64,000 nt of DNA, taken from an uncultured Photobacterium sp. (GTDB lineage Bacteria; Pseudomonadota; Gammaproteobacteria; Enterobacterales; Vibrionaceae). Under the pieces are notes generated by a model that saw only the letters and a list, made by a program, of their open reading frames with translations, made no database searches and was not told the origin of the DNA. The stretch spans positions 62,001-126,000 of the forward strand of contig NZ_CAMRAN010000002.1 in assembly GCF_947039875.1 (NCBI RefSeq), in the 5' to 3' direction. Below are positions 47,765 through 56,779 of the stretch, one piece after another (the first letter of the stretch is position 1; each line of letters begins with the position of its first letter). Both the position numbers and the translations under genes were made by a program.

Positions 47765-47778
47765 GTTCTATATCGCGG

Positions 47779-48069
47779 TTAAGCAGCTATCGATGCATTA
47801 ACACGGTCACGTAATTCTTTTCCTGGCTTGAAGTGAGGAACGTACTTGCCGTCCAACTCAACTTTATCACCTGTCTTTGGATTACGACCAACGCGAGGAG
47901 CACGGTAATGCAAAGAGAAGCTACCAAAGCCACGGATCTCAATGCGATCACCTTCTGCAAGCGTGTTCGCCATACGTTCAAGAATATCCTTGATTGCATC
48001 TTCTACCTGTTTGGCAGAAAGATGTGTTTGTTGACTACACAGTCTTTCAATTAATTCAGACTTTGTCAT
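47779..48069 (-). CDS. ihfB: Integration host factor beta subunit
   Basis: 96-residue DNA-bending protein of the HU/IHF family; pairs with Ihf[11 protein letters not shown] start, then [29 protein letters not shown], the DNA-binding arm with the intercalating proline region. The start at 48069 follows GGAG; a GTG two codons upstream is in frame. Located downstream of rpsA as in E. coli (rpsA-ihfB). Confidence 0.96.
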   Translation of the reverse strand: MTKSELIERLCSQQTHLSAKQVEDAIKDILERMANTLAEGDRIEIRGFGSFSLHYRAPRVGRNPKTGDKVELDGKYVPHFKPGKELRDRVNASIAA

Positions 48070-48149
48070 AAACACTCCGTTTTAGTAAGTTTCTCAATAG
48101 TATAGCCGTTTAGAGAGAAAAAGCTAAAGCGATTTCTCTCAACGCTCAA

Positions 48150-49820
48150 TTATTCGCCTTTAGCAGCTTTGAAAGCGTCAGCCATAGCGTTACCAAACGC
48201 AGCATCGTCTGCTTTGTTTAGTGTAGCCATTGCTTCTTGCTCTTCAGCAACGTCTTTAGCACGTACAGAAAGGTTGATTACGCGGTTCTTACGGTCAACG
48301 CCAGTGAACTTAGATTCAATAGCATCGCCAACTGCAAGAATTAGAGTTGCGTCTTCAACACGGTCTACAGATGCTTCAGAAGCGCGTAGGTAACCTTCAA
48401 CACCTTCAGCTAGCTCAATAGTTGCGCCTTTAGCGTCAACTGCAATAACTTTACCAGTTATTAGAGTGCCTTTCTTAGTGTCAGCTACGAAGCTGTTGAA
48501 TGGGTCTTCTTCGATTTGCTTAACGCCTAGAGAGATACGCTCACGCTCTGCGTCAACTGCAAGAACTACTGCAGAAATTTCGTCGCCTTTCTTGAAGTCA
48601 CGAACTGCGTCTTCACCAGAAACATTCCAAGAAATGTCAGATAGGTGAACTAGACCGTCGATGCCGCCTTCAAGACCGATGAAGATACCGAAATCAGTGA
48701 TTGACTTGATCTTACCAGTTACTTTGTCGCCCTTAGCTTGCATTTCTGCAAATGACTGCCATGGGTTAGCTTTACACTGCTTAAGACCTAGAGAGATACG
48801 ACGACGTTCTTCGTCGATATCAAGAACCATAACTTCAACTTCGTCGCCCACGTTAACAACTTTAGATGGGTGGATGTTTTTGTTAGTCCAATCCATTTCA
48901 GAAACGTGAACAAGACCTTCAACGCCTTCTTCGATTTCAACGAAGCAGCCGTAGTCAGTAAGGTTAGTTACGCGACCAGTAAGCTTAGTGCTTTCTGGGT
49001 AACGCTTAGCGATTGCAACCCATGGATCTTCGCCAAGTTGCTTAAGACCTAGTGATACGCGAGTGCGCTCACGGTCAAACTTAAGAACTTTAACGTTGAT
49101 TTCATCGCCAACATTAACGATTTCAGAAGGGTGCTTAACACGCTTCCAAGCCATGTCAGTGATGTGTAGAAGACCGTCAACACCGCCAAGATCAACGAAT
49201 GCGCCGTAGTCAGTAAGGTTCTTAACGATACCTTTAACTTCCATGCCTTCTTGTAGAGAAGCAAGTAGTTCATCACGCTCAACACTGTTCTCTGATTCGA
49301 TAACAGCACGACGTGAAACAACAACGTTGTTACGCTTCTGGTCAAGCTTGATTACTTTGAACTCAAGTTCTTTGTTTTCTAGGTGAGCAGTGTCACGAAC
49401 TGGACGTACGTCTACTAGTGAACCAGGTAGGAACGCACGGATGCCGTTAAGTTCAACTGTGAAGCCGCCCTTAACTTTACCGTTGATGATACCAACAACT
49501 GTTTCAGCATCTTCATAAGCTTTTTCAAGCTGGATCCAAGCTTCGTGACGCTTAGCTTTCTCACGAGAAAGCTTAGTTTCACCAAAACCATCTTCGATCG
49601 CGTCAAGAGCAACGTCAACCTGAGCACCAACTTCGATTTCTAGTTCGCCAGCAGCGTTCTTGAATTCTTCAGCAGGAATAGATGACTCAGATTTTAGACC
49701 AGCGTCAACTAGTACGTAACCGTTTTCGATAGCGATTACAGTACCTTTAACGATTGCACCTGGGCGAGTTTCAACTTGGTTTAGCGACTCTTCAAAGAGT
49801 TGAGCAAAAGATTCAGTCAT
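48150..49820 (-). CDS. rpsA: 30S ribosomal protein S1
   Basis: 556 residues (E. coli 557), six S1 RNA-binding repeats at about 21-87, 105-171, 192-260, 277-347, 364-434 and 451-520. Repeat cores include [39 protein letters not shown] and [20 protein letters not shown]. The codon usage is strongly biased, as expected of a highly expressed gene. It helps mRNAs with weak Shine-Dalgarno sites. The leader (49821-49933) folds into three hairpins. Confidence 0.97.
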   Translation of the reverse strand: MTESFAQLFEESLNQVETRPGAIVKGTVIAIENGYVLVDAGLKSESSIPAEEFKNAAGELEIEVGAQVDVALDAIEDGFGETKLSREKAKRHEAWIQLEKAYEDAETVVGIINGKVKGGFTVELNGIRAFLPGSLVDVRPVRDTAHLENKELEFKVIKLDQKRNNVVVSRRAVIESENSVERDELLASLQEGMEVKGIVKNLTDYGAFVDLGGVDGLLHITDMAWKRVKHPSEIVNVGDEINVKVLKFDRERTRVSLGLKQLGEDPWVAIAKRYPESTKLTGRVTNLTDYGCFVEIEEGVEGLVHVSEMDWTNKNIHPSKVVNVGDEVEVMVLDIDEERRRISLGLKQCKANPWQSFAEMQAKGDKVTGKIKSITDFGIFIGLEGGIDGLVHLSDISWNVSGEDAVRDFKKGDEISAVVLAVDAERERISLGVKQIEEDPFNSFVADTKKGTLITGKVIAVDAKGATIELAEGVEGYLRASEASVDRVEDATLILAVGDAIESKFTGVDRKNRVINLSVRAKDVAEEQEAMATLNKADDAAFGNAMADAFKAAKGE

Positions 49821-49847
49821 TTAATTAATCTTCAATATGATAAACAA

Positions 49848-49933
49848 CCATGGGTATCCTACCGCATGGGGTTGATAATAAAGTCAGTTGTCATCCATGA
49901 CACCGACGTTATTTAGCCGCTTACGCGACTAAA
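49848..49933 (-). promoter_or_regulatory. Structured rpsA 5' leader
   Basis: Three hairpins between cmk and rpsA: CCATGGGT ... ACC-g-CATGG (49848-49869), TGTCA-TCCA-TGACA (49889-49902), and TTTAG-CGC ... GCG-CTAAA (49912-49933, one mismatch). S1 is known to autoregulate through its leader in E. coli; whether these are the element is inferred from position only. Confidence 0.5.
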
Positions 49934-49944
49934 TATGGATTCGT

Positions 49945-50622
49945 TTATTTTAGCTTAGCATCAACATATGCTAAGACTTTTTCAAGCACTTGTTCAATTG
50001 ACATCTCAGTTGAGTCAAGCACTAAAGCGTCATCAGCAGGGCGTAAAGGCGCTACAGCACGATTACGATCGCGGTAGTCTCGCTCCTGAATTTCGCTTAA
50101 AAGGCTGCTAAAACTAACATCTAAGCCTTGTTTTTGCAACTGATTCATACGACGAGTTGCGCGTTCTTCAGCACTAGCATCTAAGAAAATTTTTACTTCT
50201 GCCGATGTGAACACGACTGTACCCATATCACGGCCGTCGGCAACCAAACCCGGTTGCTCATTAAATGCACGCTGACGGCGTAACAACGCTTCTCGTACTC
50301 GTGGTAATGCTGCTACTTTTGATGCAGCATTGCCTACTTTTTCTGTACGAAGTGTATCAGAAACATCTTCACCTTCAAGAATAACTCGAACCAATTCACC
50401 TTTAGCAACAAACTGAACATCAAGATGTGCAGCGAGAGGTACTAAAGCATCTTCAGATTCAGTATCTACGCCATGATGAAGTGCTGCAAGTGCAAGAACA
50501 CGATAAATAGCACCAGAATCGAGCAGATTCCAGCCAAGCTTTCCGGCTAACAACATACATAGTGTGCCTTTACCTGCACCACTAGGCCCATCAACAGTAA
50601 TGACTGGAGCATGAGTAGACAT
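49945..50622 (-). CDS. cmk: Cytidylate kinase
   Basis: 225 residues, CMP/dCMP to the diphosphates. P-loop [20 protein letters not shown]-binding insert typical of bacterial CMP kinases (about 60-110), substrate block [12 protein letters not shown], lid [19 protein letters not shown]. Start at 50622 after GGAGAAAACTT; the open frame begins at 50658. Lies between aroA and rpsA, the usual order. Confidence 0.96.
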   Translation of the reverse strand: MSTHAPVITVDGPSGAGKGTLCMLLAGKLGWNLLDSGAIYRVLALAALHHGVDTESEDALVPLAAHLDVQFVAKGELVRVILEGEDVSDTLRTEKVGNAASKVAALPRVREALLRRQRAFNEQPGLVADGRDMGTVVFTSAEVKIFLDASAEERATRRMNQLQKQGLDVSFSSLLSEIQERDYRDRNRAVAPLRPADDALVLDSTEMSIEQVLEKVLAYVDAKLK

Positions 50623-50660
50623 AAGTTTTCTCCGAATTGGTGTCCGTAATAACAGCAACT

Positions 50661-50678
50661 TAACCTTGATTAAGGTTA
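50661..50678 (-). other. Small hairpin in the cmk leader
   Basis: TAACCTT-GATT-AAGGTTA, perfect 7-bp stem 40 bases before cmk. No T run. Confidence 0.4.
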
Positions 50679-50834
50679 GCCATCAAACGGTGGCACATTA
50701 TACGGAAAAAAATCTTAGATTTATAGCGTTATTCCCTTTTCTATCATACCTTTTTACACTAATTAAAAACGTTAAGTAAACCTATAAGGCAACTATAGAT
50801 GTAAACTTAGAAATTAATAATTAATCATTCAAGT

Positions 50835-52115
50835 TTACACTCTTAGGCCTTGAAGCCGAGCAAAGTAGTCAGGGAATGTTTTTGAGGTACATTTAGGATC
50901 ATTAATGGTGACGGCAGTATTACTTAATGCCACCAGCGAAAAACACATTGCCATTCGATGATCATCATACGTATCAATCTCAGCATGTTTTAATTGTGCT
51001 GGCGGAGTGATCACAATGTAATCCTCGCCCTCTTCCACTTCTGCCCCTACTTTGCGTAATTCTGTTGCCATCGCAGCAAGACGGTCGGTCTCTTTTACAC
51101 GCCAATTATAGACATTACGAATTGACGTTGTACCTTTAGCAAACAACGCAGTAGTTGCAATAGTCATTGCAGCGTCAGGAATATGATTAAAATCCATATC
51201 AATTGCTTTTAATTCACCACAACGAGCAATGACATAATCATCGCCCCACTCAATATTCGCCCCCATGTTGGCAAGCGCATCTGCAAATTGAATGTCACCT
51301 TGAATACTGTTTTTACCAATACCGGTTACTTTTATCGCGCCACCTTTAATCGCAGCAGCAGCTAAAAAATAAGATGCCGATGATGCATCTCCTTCAACCA
51401 GAAATGCACCTGGCGATTGATATTGTTGAGCCCCTTTAACCACAAACTGTTGGTAATCACGGTTCTCAATTTGAACACCAAATTGCGCCATAATATGCAA
51501 TGTAATATCAATATAAGGCTTTGAAACTAAATCACCTTTAATATTAATCACGGTATCGGCTTGTGCCAAAGGCGCTGCCATCAAAAATGCCGTGAGAAAT
51601 TGACTTGAAATAGAACCATCAATTTCAACTTCACCACCAGATAACCCTGAGCCTACAATTTTCAGTGGTGGGTAATGGTCATTTTCTAAATATTCAACAC
51701 TAGCACCTGCACTGCGTAATGCATCAACAAGATGGCCAATCGGACGTTCTTTCATTCTTGGCTCACCCGTCAGCGTATACTCTCCCGCACCTAAGCACAG
51801 TGCGGCAGTCAATGGGCGCATCGCTGTTCCAGCATTACCTAAATATAATTCAAGTGGTTGTATTGTAGTAAAAGCATGACCTAACCCGTCAACTTCACAT
51901 TCGGTCTTATCTGCCGATAAACGGTAATTAACACCAAGTTGCTGTAATCCATTCAGCATATGGCGAATATCATCACTGTCTAACAAATTAGTTAACCGAG
52001 TTGTTCCCTTTGCTAACGCTGCTAATAACAGTGCGCGATTTGAAACACTTTTAGAGCCAGGGAGATTGACTTCACCATTCACTTTTACAATCGGCTGTAA
52101 GGTTAAACTTTCCAT
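50835..52115 (-). CDS. aroA: EPSP synthase (3-phosphoshikimate 1-carboxyvinyltransferase)
   Basis: 426 residues, sixth step of the shikimate pathway, cytoplasmic. Two inside-out barrel domains; [19 protein letters not shown] and [20 protein letters not shown] (the glyphosate-contact region; class I sequence with G and P positions normal), [19 protein letters not shown]-terminal [19 protein letters not shown] and [21 protein letters not shown] before the ATG. A 9-bp dyad spans its stop codon (50800-50839). Confidence 0.97.
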   Translation of the reverse strand: MESLTLQPIVKVNGEVNLPGSKSVSNRALLLAALAKGTTRLTNLLDSDDIRHMLNGLQQLGVNYRLSADKTECEVDGLGHAFTTIQPLELYLGNAGTAMRPLTAALCLGAGEYTLTGEPRMKERPIGHLVDALRSAGASVEYLENDHYPPLKIVGSGLSGGEVEIDGSISSQFLTAFLMAAPLAQADTVINIKGDLVSKPYIDITLHIMAQFGVQIENRDYQQFVVKGAQQYQSPGAFLVEGDASSASYFLAAAAIKGGAIKVTGIGKNSIQGDIQFADALANMGANIEWGDDYVIARCGELKAIDMDFNHIPDAAMTIATTALFAKGTTSIRNVYNWRVKETDRLAAMATELRKVGAEVEEGEDYIVITPPAQLKHAEIDTYDDHRMAMCFSLVALSNTAVTINDPKCTSKTFPDYFARLQGLRV

Positions 52116-52286
52116 TGATTATTCTTCCAATCCTAATTTTTTCTTGTCTAGCAGAGTACCCAATAATGTCACAGTTATCTAGCAGCAGTTTTTTAATTTT
52201 GTCGCTGCTATTGAATATTATGCCAGTATCTATACCACAATTACGGTAAAGTACTTGTATATAGCAGCAATGATATTGAGGTCATA

Positions 52287-52715
52287 ATGAGTGCAATAAC
52301 CCCCATGGTTGGAATCGGAATTATTATCGTTAATCAACATGGTCAAATCTTAATTGGTAAACGTAAAAATAGTCATGCACCTTATTACTCTATACCTGGT
52401 GGCCATATGGAATTAGGTGAGACCTTTAGTCAATGCGCTATTCGTGAAGTGGAAGAAGAAACAGGACTCACCATCTATCAACCACAAGTGATTGCTGTAA
52501 CCAATAATCTTGCTACCTATTCAGAATCAGGCAAGCATTATATTAGTATCGCCTTACTGGTTACTGAGTTCAGCGGTCAATTAACGTTAAAAGAACCAGA
52601 TAAATGTGAAGGATGGCAGTGGGTAGATCCAACTCAAGTGCCTTCGCCACAATTTGATGCCAGTGAGCAGTCAATTCGATGTTACTTAGAACAACGATTT
52701 TGTATCAATGACTAG
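52287..52715 (+). CDS. Nudix hydrolase (MutT/NUDT15-like)
   Basis: 142 residues. Complete Nudix box at about 36-58: GGHMELGETFSQCAIREVEEETGL. N-terminal MVGIGIIIVNQHGQILIGKR, C-terminal CEGWQWVDPTQVP, as in ADP-ribose/NUDT15-type nucleotide-diphosphate hydrolases. The substrate is not clear. GAGG lies seven bases before the ATG. Monocistronic. Confidence 0.88.
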   Translation: MSAITPMVGIGIIIVNQHGQILIGKRKNSHAPYYSIPGGHMELGETFSQCAIREVEEETGLTIYQPQVIAVTNNLATYSESGKHYISIALLVTEFSGQLTLKEPDKCEGWQWVDPTQVPSPQFDASEQSIRCYLEQRFCIND

Positions 52716-52747
52716 TCTGCATCAATAAAATCGAAACACTTAAACGC

Positions 52748-52775
52748 AAAAAGCGCCTTTATAATAGGCGCTTTT
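52748..52775. terminator. Bidirectional terminator after the Nudix gene
   Basis: AAAAGCGCCT-TTATAAT-AGGCGCTTTT stem; flanked by A/T runs between convergent genes. Confidence 0.88.
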
Positions 52776-52797
52776 GTATCAAAAGATTCGAGGTTAT

Positions 52798-53931
52798 TTA
52801 ATCACGGTCGATTTCACGAGCAACGTAACGAGTACCTATAATTACACCCTCAACTTCAACACGAGAACCATCAAGATCGACAAGCTTTTGGTTATCATCA
52901 ATAATGGTTTGGCTATCAATTTCAATTTTAAAACCATTTACAGTAAAACTAGTTGCTGTAATATTCGCGAGAATGCCTTTTTTCTCAAATTCACGCCAAG
53001 TATCACCAAAATCACCATCGAAATCATTTTCAAATTCAATTTCTTGAGCAATACCATTTACAGCAGTGACTTCAACCACCACCCCAATATTTAAATTAGC
53101 TTTAGTGCCATCTTCAAAATAAGTTGAGCTGGTTACCATAAAACGACCACGTGCGTTTAATTCAAACTGAGACTTATCATTACTGACCCAGGTTACAACA
53201 CCTTCGATTTCATTATCATTATCAGATGCATCATAAGTTTCAACGTCCACTTCAGAGGCATCAAAGGTATCACCGATCATTTGGCCTTTAACTTCAACCC
53301 ACTGACCATTTTGTAATGTTGCATTATCTTCAATAATATTATCGGTATAACGCACTTGAGTAGCAGCACCAAGCTTAAAAGTTTTATTATTCTCATTTAA
53401 CGAAGATAAACGACCTTCAACCTCATACTGACCCACAATACCTTCATGCTCAAATTTCACCACTGAAAGTACTTTATAGCCCAAACCAGTTTCAGTCGCT
53501 TGAGGTAATGATGACACCATCACCCAATCACCAACTTCAATGTTTTGCTCAAGACTAAATGTCAATGTCGCGCCATTAATGACAAATGTAGAGTTAGCAG
53601 AATCAATATGAGTAACCATACCCACCATAGTCGGTTCTAATTGCACTAAAGCACCCGCTTTTGATGAAGTAGAAACAGCAACCATCATATTTTTTTGAAG
53701 ATCTTTAATAGAATACTGAGTATCTTTACCATACGCGATAGATGCGACATCGTAGCTATAACCATTAACTTCAATGGTGTTAGCTGGAACATTCACGGCA
53801 TTAATTGTACCTTGAACGGCTAGAGGCTTTATTTCAATCGGCGGTTCAGGTGCTGTACTATCATCACCGCCGCCACCACCACAACCCGTAAGAATTAGAC
53901 CAATCAGTGCCGTCAGTGTGATTTTGTTCAT
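52798..53931 (-). CDS. DUF5666-like repeat lipoprotein
   Basis: 377 residues. Lipoprotein signal MNKITLTALIGLILTGC, then a GGGGGDDS linker. The rest is built from about five repeats of an OB-like beta domain (each with a VEV-type strand: GQWVEVKGQMIGDTFDASEV, NIGVVVEVTAVNGIAQEIEFE, SRVEVEGVIIGTRYVAREI), the DUF5666 pattern. Strongly acidic. Role unknown; divergent from a two-component system 100 bases away, which could regulate it or sense what it does (inference). Confidence 0.8.
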   Translation of the reverse strand: MNKITLTALIGLILTGCGGGGGDDSTAPEPPIEIKPLAVQGTINAVNVPANTIEVNGYSYDVASIAYGKDTQYSIKDLQKNMMVAVSTSSKAGALVQLEPTMVGMVTHIDSANSTFVINGATLTFSLEQNIEVGDWVMVSSLPQATETGLGYKVLSVVKFEHEGIVGQYEVEGRLSSLNENNKTFKLGAATQVRYTDNIIEDNATLQNGQWVEVKGQMIGDTFDASEVDVETYDASDNDNEIEGVVTWVSNDKSQFELNARGRFMVTSSTYFEDGTKANLNIGVVVEVTAVNGIAQEIEFENDFDGDFGDTWREFEKKGILANITATSFTVNGFKIEIDSQTIIDDNQKLVDLDGSRVEVEGVIIGTRYVAREIDRD

Positions 53932-54031
53932 GAATGTAGACCTTTTTATTAATAAATTATAAATATTGTTTTATTGGTAAGTATACTAAAACGCCAAACG
54001 TGAAATATTCGTGAAGAGTCTAACTAGATAG

Positions 54032-54703
54032 ATGAAAATTCTTATTGTTGATGATAACCATCAAATTGTTGAAACGATTGCTGATTACTTAGAGCTAGAA
54101 GGAATGACAGCAGATTGTGCCTATCATGGCCAAGCTGCATTAACTTTTATTGAAAATAACCATTATGACGTCATCATCATGGATATTATGATGCCCAAAA
54201 TAGATGGTATTGCTGCCGTTCAAAAAATTCGTACCGATCTGTATTGTGGCACCCCGATTCTCTTTCTAACTGCAAAAGATACCCTTGACGATAAAGTTGC
54301 CGCTTTTAAAGCTGGCGGCGATGACTATTTATTAAAGCCCTTTGCAATGGAAGAACTGTGCTTACGACTGCACGCTTTAGCCAATCGTGGGCCTCGGCAA
54401 GATATTGGATTATTAAAATACGCCGATCTAGTAATGAATAATCGCAGTGATGAAGTCAGTCGTGATGGAAAAACGATTAAACTTAGCCGCATTCAATTTA
54501 AAATTCTTAAAGTTTTATTACACCACGCTCCTAATATTGTAACTCGTCAACAAGTCATTGACGCTGTTTGGGGTGAAGAATCCCCCTCTAGTGATGCCCT
54601 TCGCAGCCATATTTATGGTTTACGTAATGCCATTGATAAAAATTTCACTACTTCACGATTAGAGACTATTCATGGACAAGGTTACCGCATCAAAACTGCT
54701 TAG
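54032..54703 (+). CDS. OmpR-family response regulator
   Basis: 223 residues. Receiver 1-115: IVDDN acidic pair, phospho-site IIMDIMMPKIDG, LFLTAKDTLDDK, LLKPFAMEEL. C-terminal winged helix LSRIQFKILKVLLHHAP and ALRSHIYGLRNAIDK...IHGQGYRIK. Similar to CopR/PmrA-like group but no symbol can be fixed. It overlaps the kinase by 32 bases. Confidence 0.88.
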   Translation: MKILIVDDNHQIVETIADYLELEGMTADCAYHGQAALTFIENNHYDVIIMDIMMPKIDGIAAVQKIRTDLYCGTPILFLTAKDTLDDKVAAFKAGGDDYLLKPFAMEELCLRLHALANRGPRQDIGLLKYADLVMNNRSDEVSRDGKTIKLSRIQFKILKVLLHHAPNIVTRQQVIDAVWGEESPSSDALRSHIYGLRNAIDKNFTTSRLETIHGQGYRIKTA

Positions 54704-55919
54704 TTTTCCTAGTATTTACCGTAAAGTCAGTTTAAGTTTTGGGTTAATGGCTTTTGGTATGTTTATCTTATTCTGGGCCGTGATTTATATTGCAGAGAAC
54801 CAACTAGAAGTGATCAGTCTTCATCATTGGTTAGACAAAGAATCAAGCCAATATGTTATCGACTATAAAACAATGGGTAATGAGGCACCGCTGCCAAACA
54901 ATAGTGAATTTAAGAGCTATTGGAGTGAACGTTCGTTACCTGATTGGCTAAAAAGGTATAACCAACCCGGTTTTTTTGAACATTTACGAGGTACTGAAGA
55001 TAAGCATTTTTTAGTGTTTGATCATCCTTCAGGTCGTGGACTAATGTACGTTGTCTATCAAGATGATGCCGATGATTACCTTGATGATTATGAAGATAAC
55101 CTCCATTACTTCACTTTTATATTTGGCTTATTATTATCATTAGTCATGGGAAGCTATAGTTTTTATTTTGTACGTTCACTATCACAACCATTAGCAAAAA
55201 TAGATCAAAAAATTCGCCAAATGCCCCCTGACCAACCCAGTTTCGAGATTGAAACTCAATTTCGTGAAACGCGAAAGATTGAACAAGCATTACTTGATAG
55301 TAAAAATAACATTGCTGGTTTTTTCCAACGTGAAAAAGAATTCAGCCGTTTTGCATCCCATGAGCTAAGAACTCCGATAATGATCATTCAAGGCTCTGCA
55401 GATCTACTCAATAAAGTTCCGAACCAACCTAATGTCGCCAAAAAAGCCATCAATAGATTACATCAAGCCAGCGCTGATATGCGGATCTTAACCGAAACGT
55501 TCTTATTGTTAGGCAAAGAATCGATTGAAAGCCATCATTTTAGTCGCTGTGATCTAGCACATGAACTCCGCCAACAATTATTGATAATGGAACCCTTATT
55601 TGCCAAGCAGGATGCCAGTTACTATCTTGAGATCAATCACTCAGCCACAATTAGTGCACCGTCGAGTTTTATCACTATTATTATTAATAATCTGATAAAA
55701 AATGCTTTTAGCTATAGTATTGGCAACATCGAAATAAAATTGGCACATGATAGCCTTACTATTATCAACCGCCATGATGGCAATGAGATTTATAATCAGG
55801 GCTATGGCTGTGGATTAGTGATAGTGCAGAGAATTTGTGAGCGTATGCAATGGGCATTTACAGTGACAGATAATGAGGTAACATTTACCGCTGAAGTGGT
55901 TTTTTTAGCTTCAAAATAA
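54672..55919 (+). CDS. Sensor histidine kinase
   Basis: 415 residues. TM1 about 20-40 (LSFGLMAFGMFILFWAVIYIA), periplasmic sensor about 41-140 rich in acidic residues near its end (YQDDADDYLDDYEDNLHYF), TM2 about 144-166, HisKA with phospho-His in FASHELRTP, N-box NNLIKNAFSYS. G1 (DxGxG) is not evident: the segment reads INRHDGNEIYNQGYG; a G2-like GYGCGLVIV remains. So ATP binding may be atypical. It starts inside the regulator gene without a clear ribosome site; a later start cannot be excluded. Confidence 0.85.
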   Translation: MDKVTASKLLSFPSIYRKVSLSFGLMAFGMFILFWAVIYIAENQLEVISLHHWLDKESSQYVIDYKTMGNEAPLPNNSEFKSYWSERSLPDWLKRYNQPGFFEHLRGTEDKHFLVFDHPSGRGLMYVVYQDDADDYLDDYEDNLHYFTFIFGLLLSLVMGSYSFYFVRSLSQPLAKIDQKIRQMPPDQPSFEIETQFRETRKIEQALLDSKNNIAGFFQREKEFSRFASHELRTPIMIIQGSADLLNKVPNQPNVAKKAINRLHQASADMRILTETFLLLGKESIESHHFSRCDLAHELRQQLLIMEPLFAKQDASYYLEINHSATISAPSSFITIIINNLIKNAFSYSIGNIEIKLAHDSLTIINRHDGNEIYNQGYGCGLVIVQRICERMQWAFTVTDNEVTFTAEVVFLASK

Positions 55920-55937
55920 TCAAATAAGGAGGAAGGG

Positions 55938-56462
55938 ATGTTTACTTATATCAAATGGGGTTGCAGTGTTATTTTACTCAGTTTAACTATGGGCTGTACA
56001 ACGGGTAAACCCAATAATGTGCAACCAGTAACTAATTTTGATATTAATCGTTATTTAGGACAATGGTATGAAATAGCAAGATTAGACCATAGTTTTGAAC
56101 GGGGCTTAGATCGTGTTACCGCCACTTACAGCTTAGAGGCTAATAATACAATTAAAGTGATCAATAAAGGTTTTAATCGTAGTGATCAACAATGGCAGCA
56201 GGCACAAGGCAAAGCTAAATTTGTTGACCAGCCAAATCTTGGCCATCTTAAAGTGTCTTTCTTTGGCCCTTTTTATGGCAGCTATATTATCTTTGCACTT
56301 GAAGATGATTATTCAGCCGCATTAGTCAGTAGCTATAATTACGACTATTTATGGATATTATCACGCAACAAAAAACTCGATCCTGTGGTACTCGATCGTT
56401 ATCTTAATCGCGCTAAACTTGCAGGATTTGATACAGAGAAACTCATTTACCCACAACAATAA
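55938..56462 (+). CDS. blc: Lipocalin lipoprotein Blc
   Basis: 174 residues (E. coli Blc 177). Lipoprotein signal ILLSLTMGC, then the lipocalin signature RYLGQWYEIARLDHSFERGL (GxW motif), and the conserved LVSSYNYDYLWILSRNK. Outer-membrane lipid-binding protein, thought to store or transport membrane lipids under stress. Strong ribosome site AGGAGGAAGGG. 18 bases after the kinase gene, so probably the third gene of that operon. Confidence 0.93.
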   Translation: MFTYIKWGCSVILLSLTMGCTTGKPNNVQPVTNFDINRYLGQWYEIARLDHSFERGLDRVTATYSLEANNTIKVINKGFNRSDQQWQQAQGKAKFVDQPNLGHLKVSFFGPFYGSYIIFALEDDYSAALVSSYNYDYLWILSRNKKLDPVVLDRYLNRAKLAGFDTEKLIYPQQ

Positions 56463-56779
56463 CAAAGAAATCAATAACGATTAATATGCATCAATAAATT
56501 AAGTATTACTGCGCGAATGCCTAATTAAAAAATGAAAACCTTGTGATAATGCAACAACAGCAGATAACGAGCATAGCCTTAACACACCATGTTACATTGC
56601 TTGTTTTTAACTTTATTATGCACCCACCAATAAGGACCAGCAAGTAAATCAATGGATCCATAATATTGTTCGATAATAAAAAGTTTTGTTTAATCCTGTA
56701 CTTTATTTTTATTTATAAATTACAATTATAAGATGCCAGCTTAGATTGATAAGCACCATCATTACTTTAAAGCTTGAGC
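56463..56779. other. Intergenic region between blc and the EIIC-EAL gene
   Basis: 317 bases between convergent genes without a clear terminator. The minus strand has a 36-codon stretch (56579-56689, see findings) that looks like worn coding sequence without a start. Confidence 0.35.
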
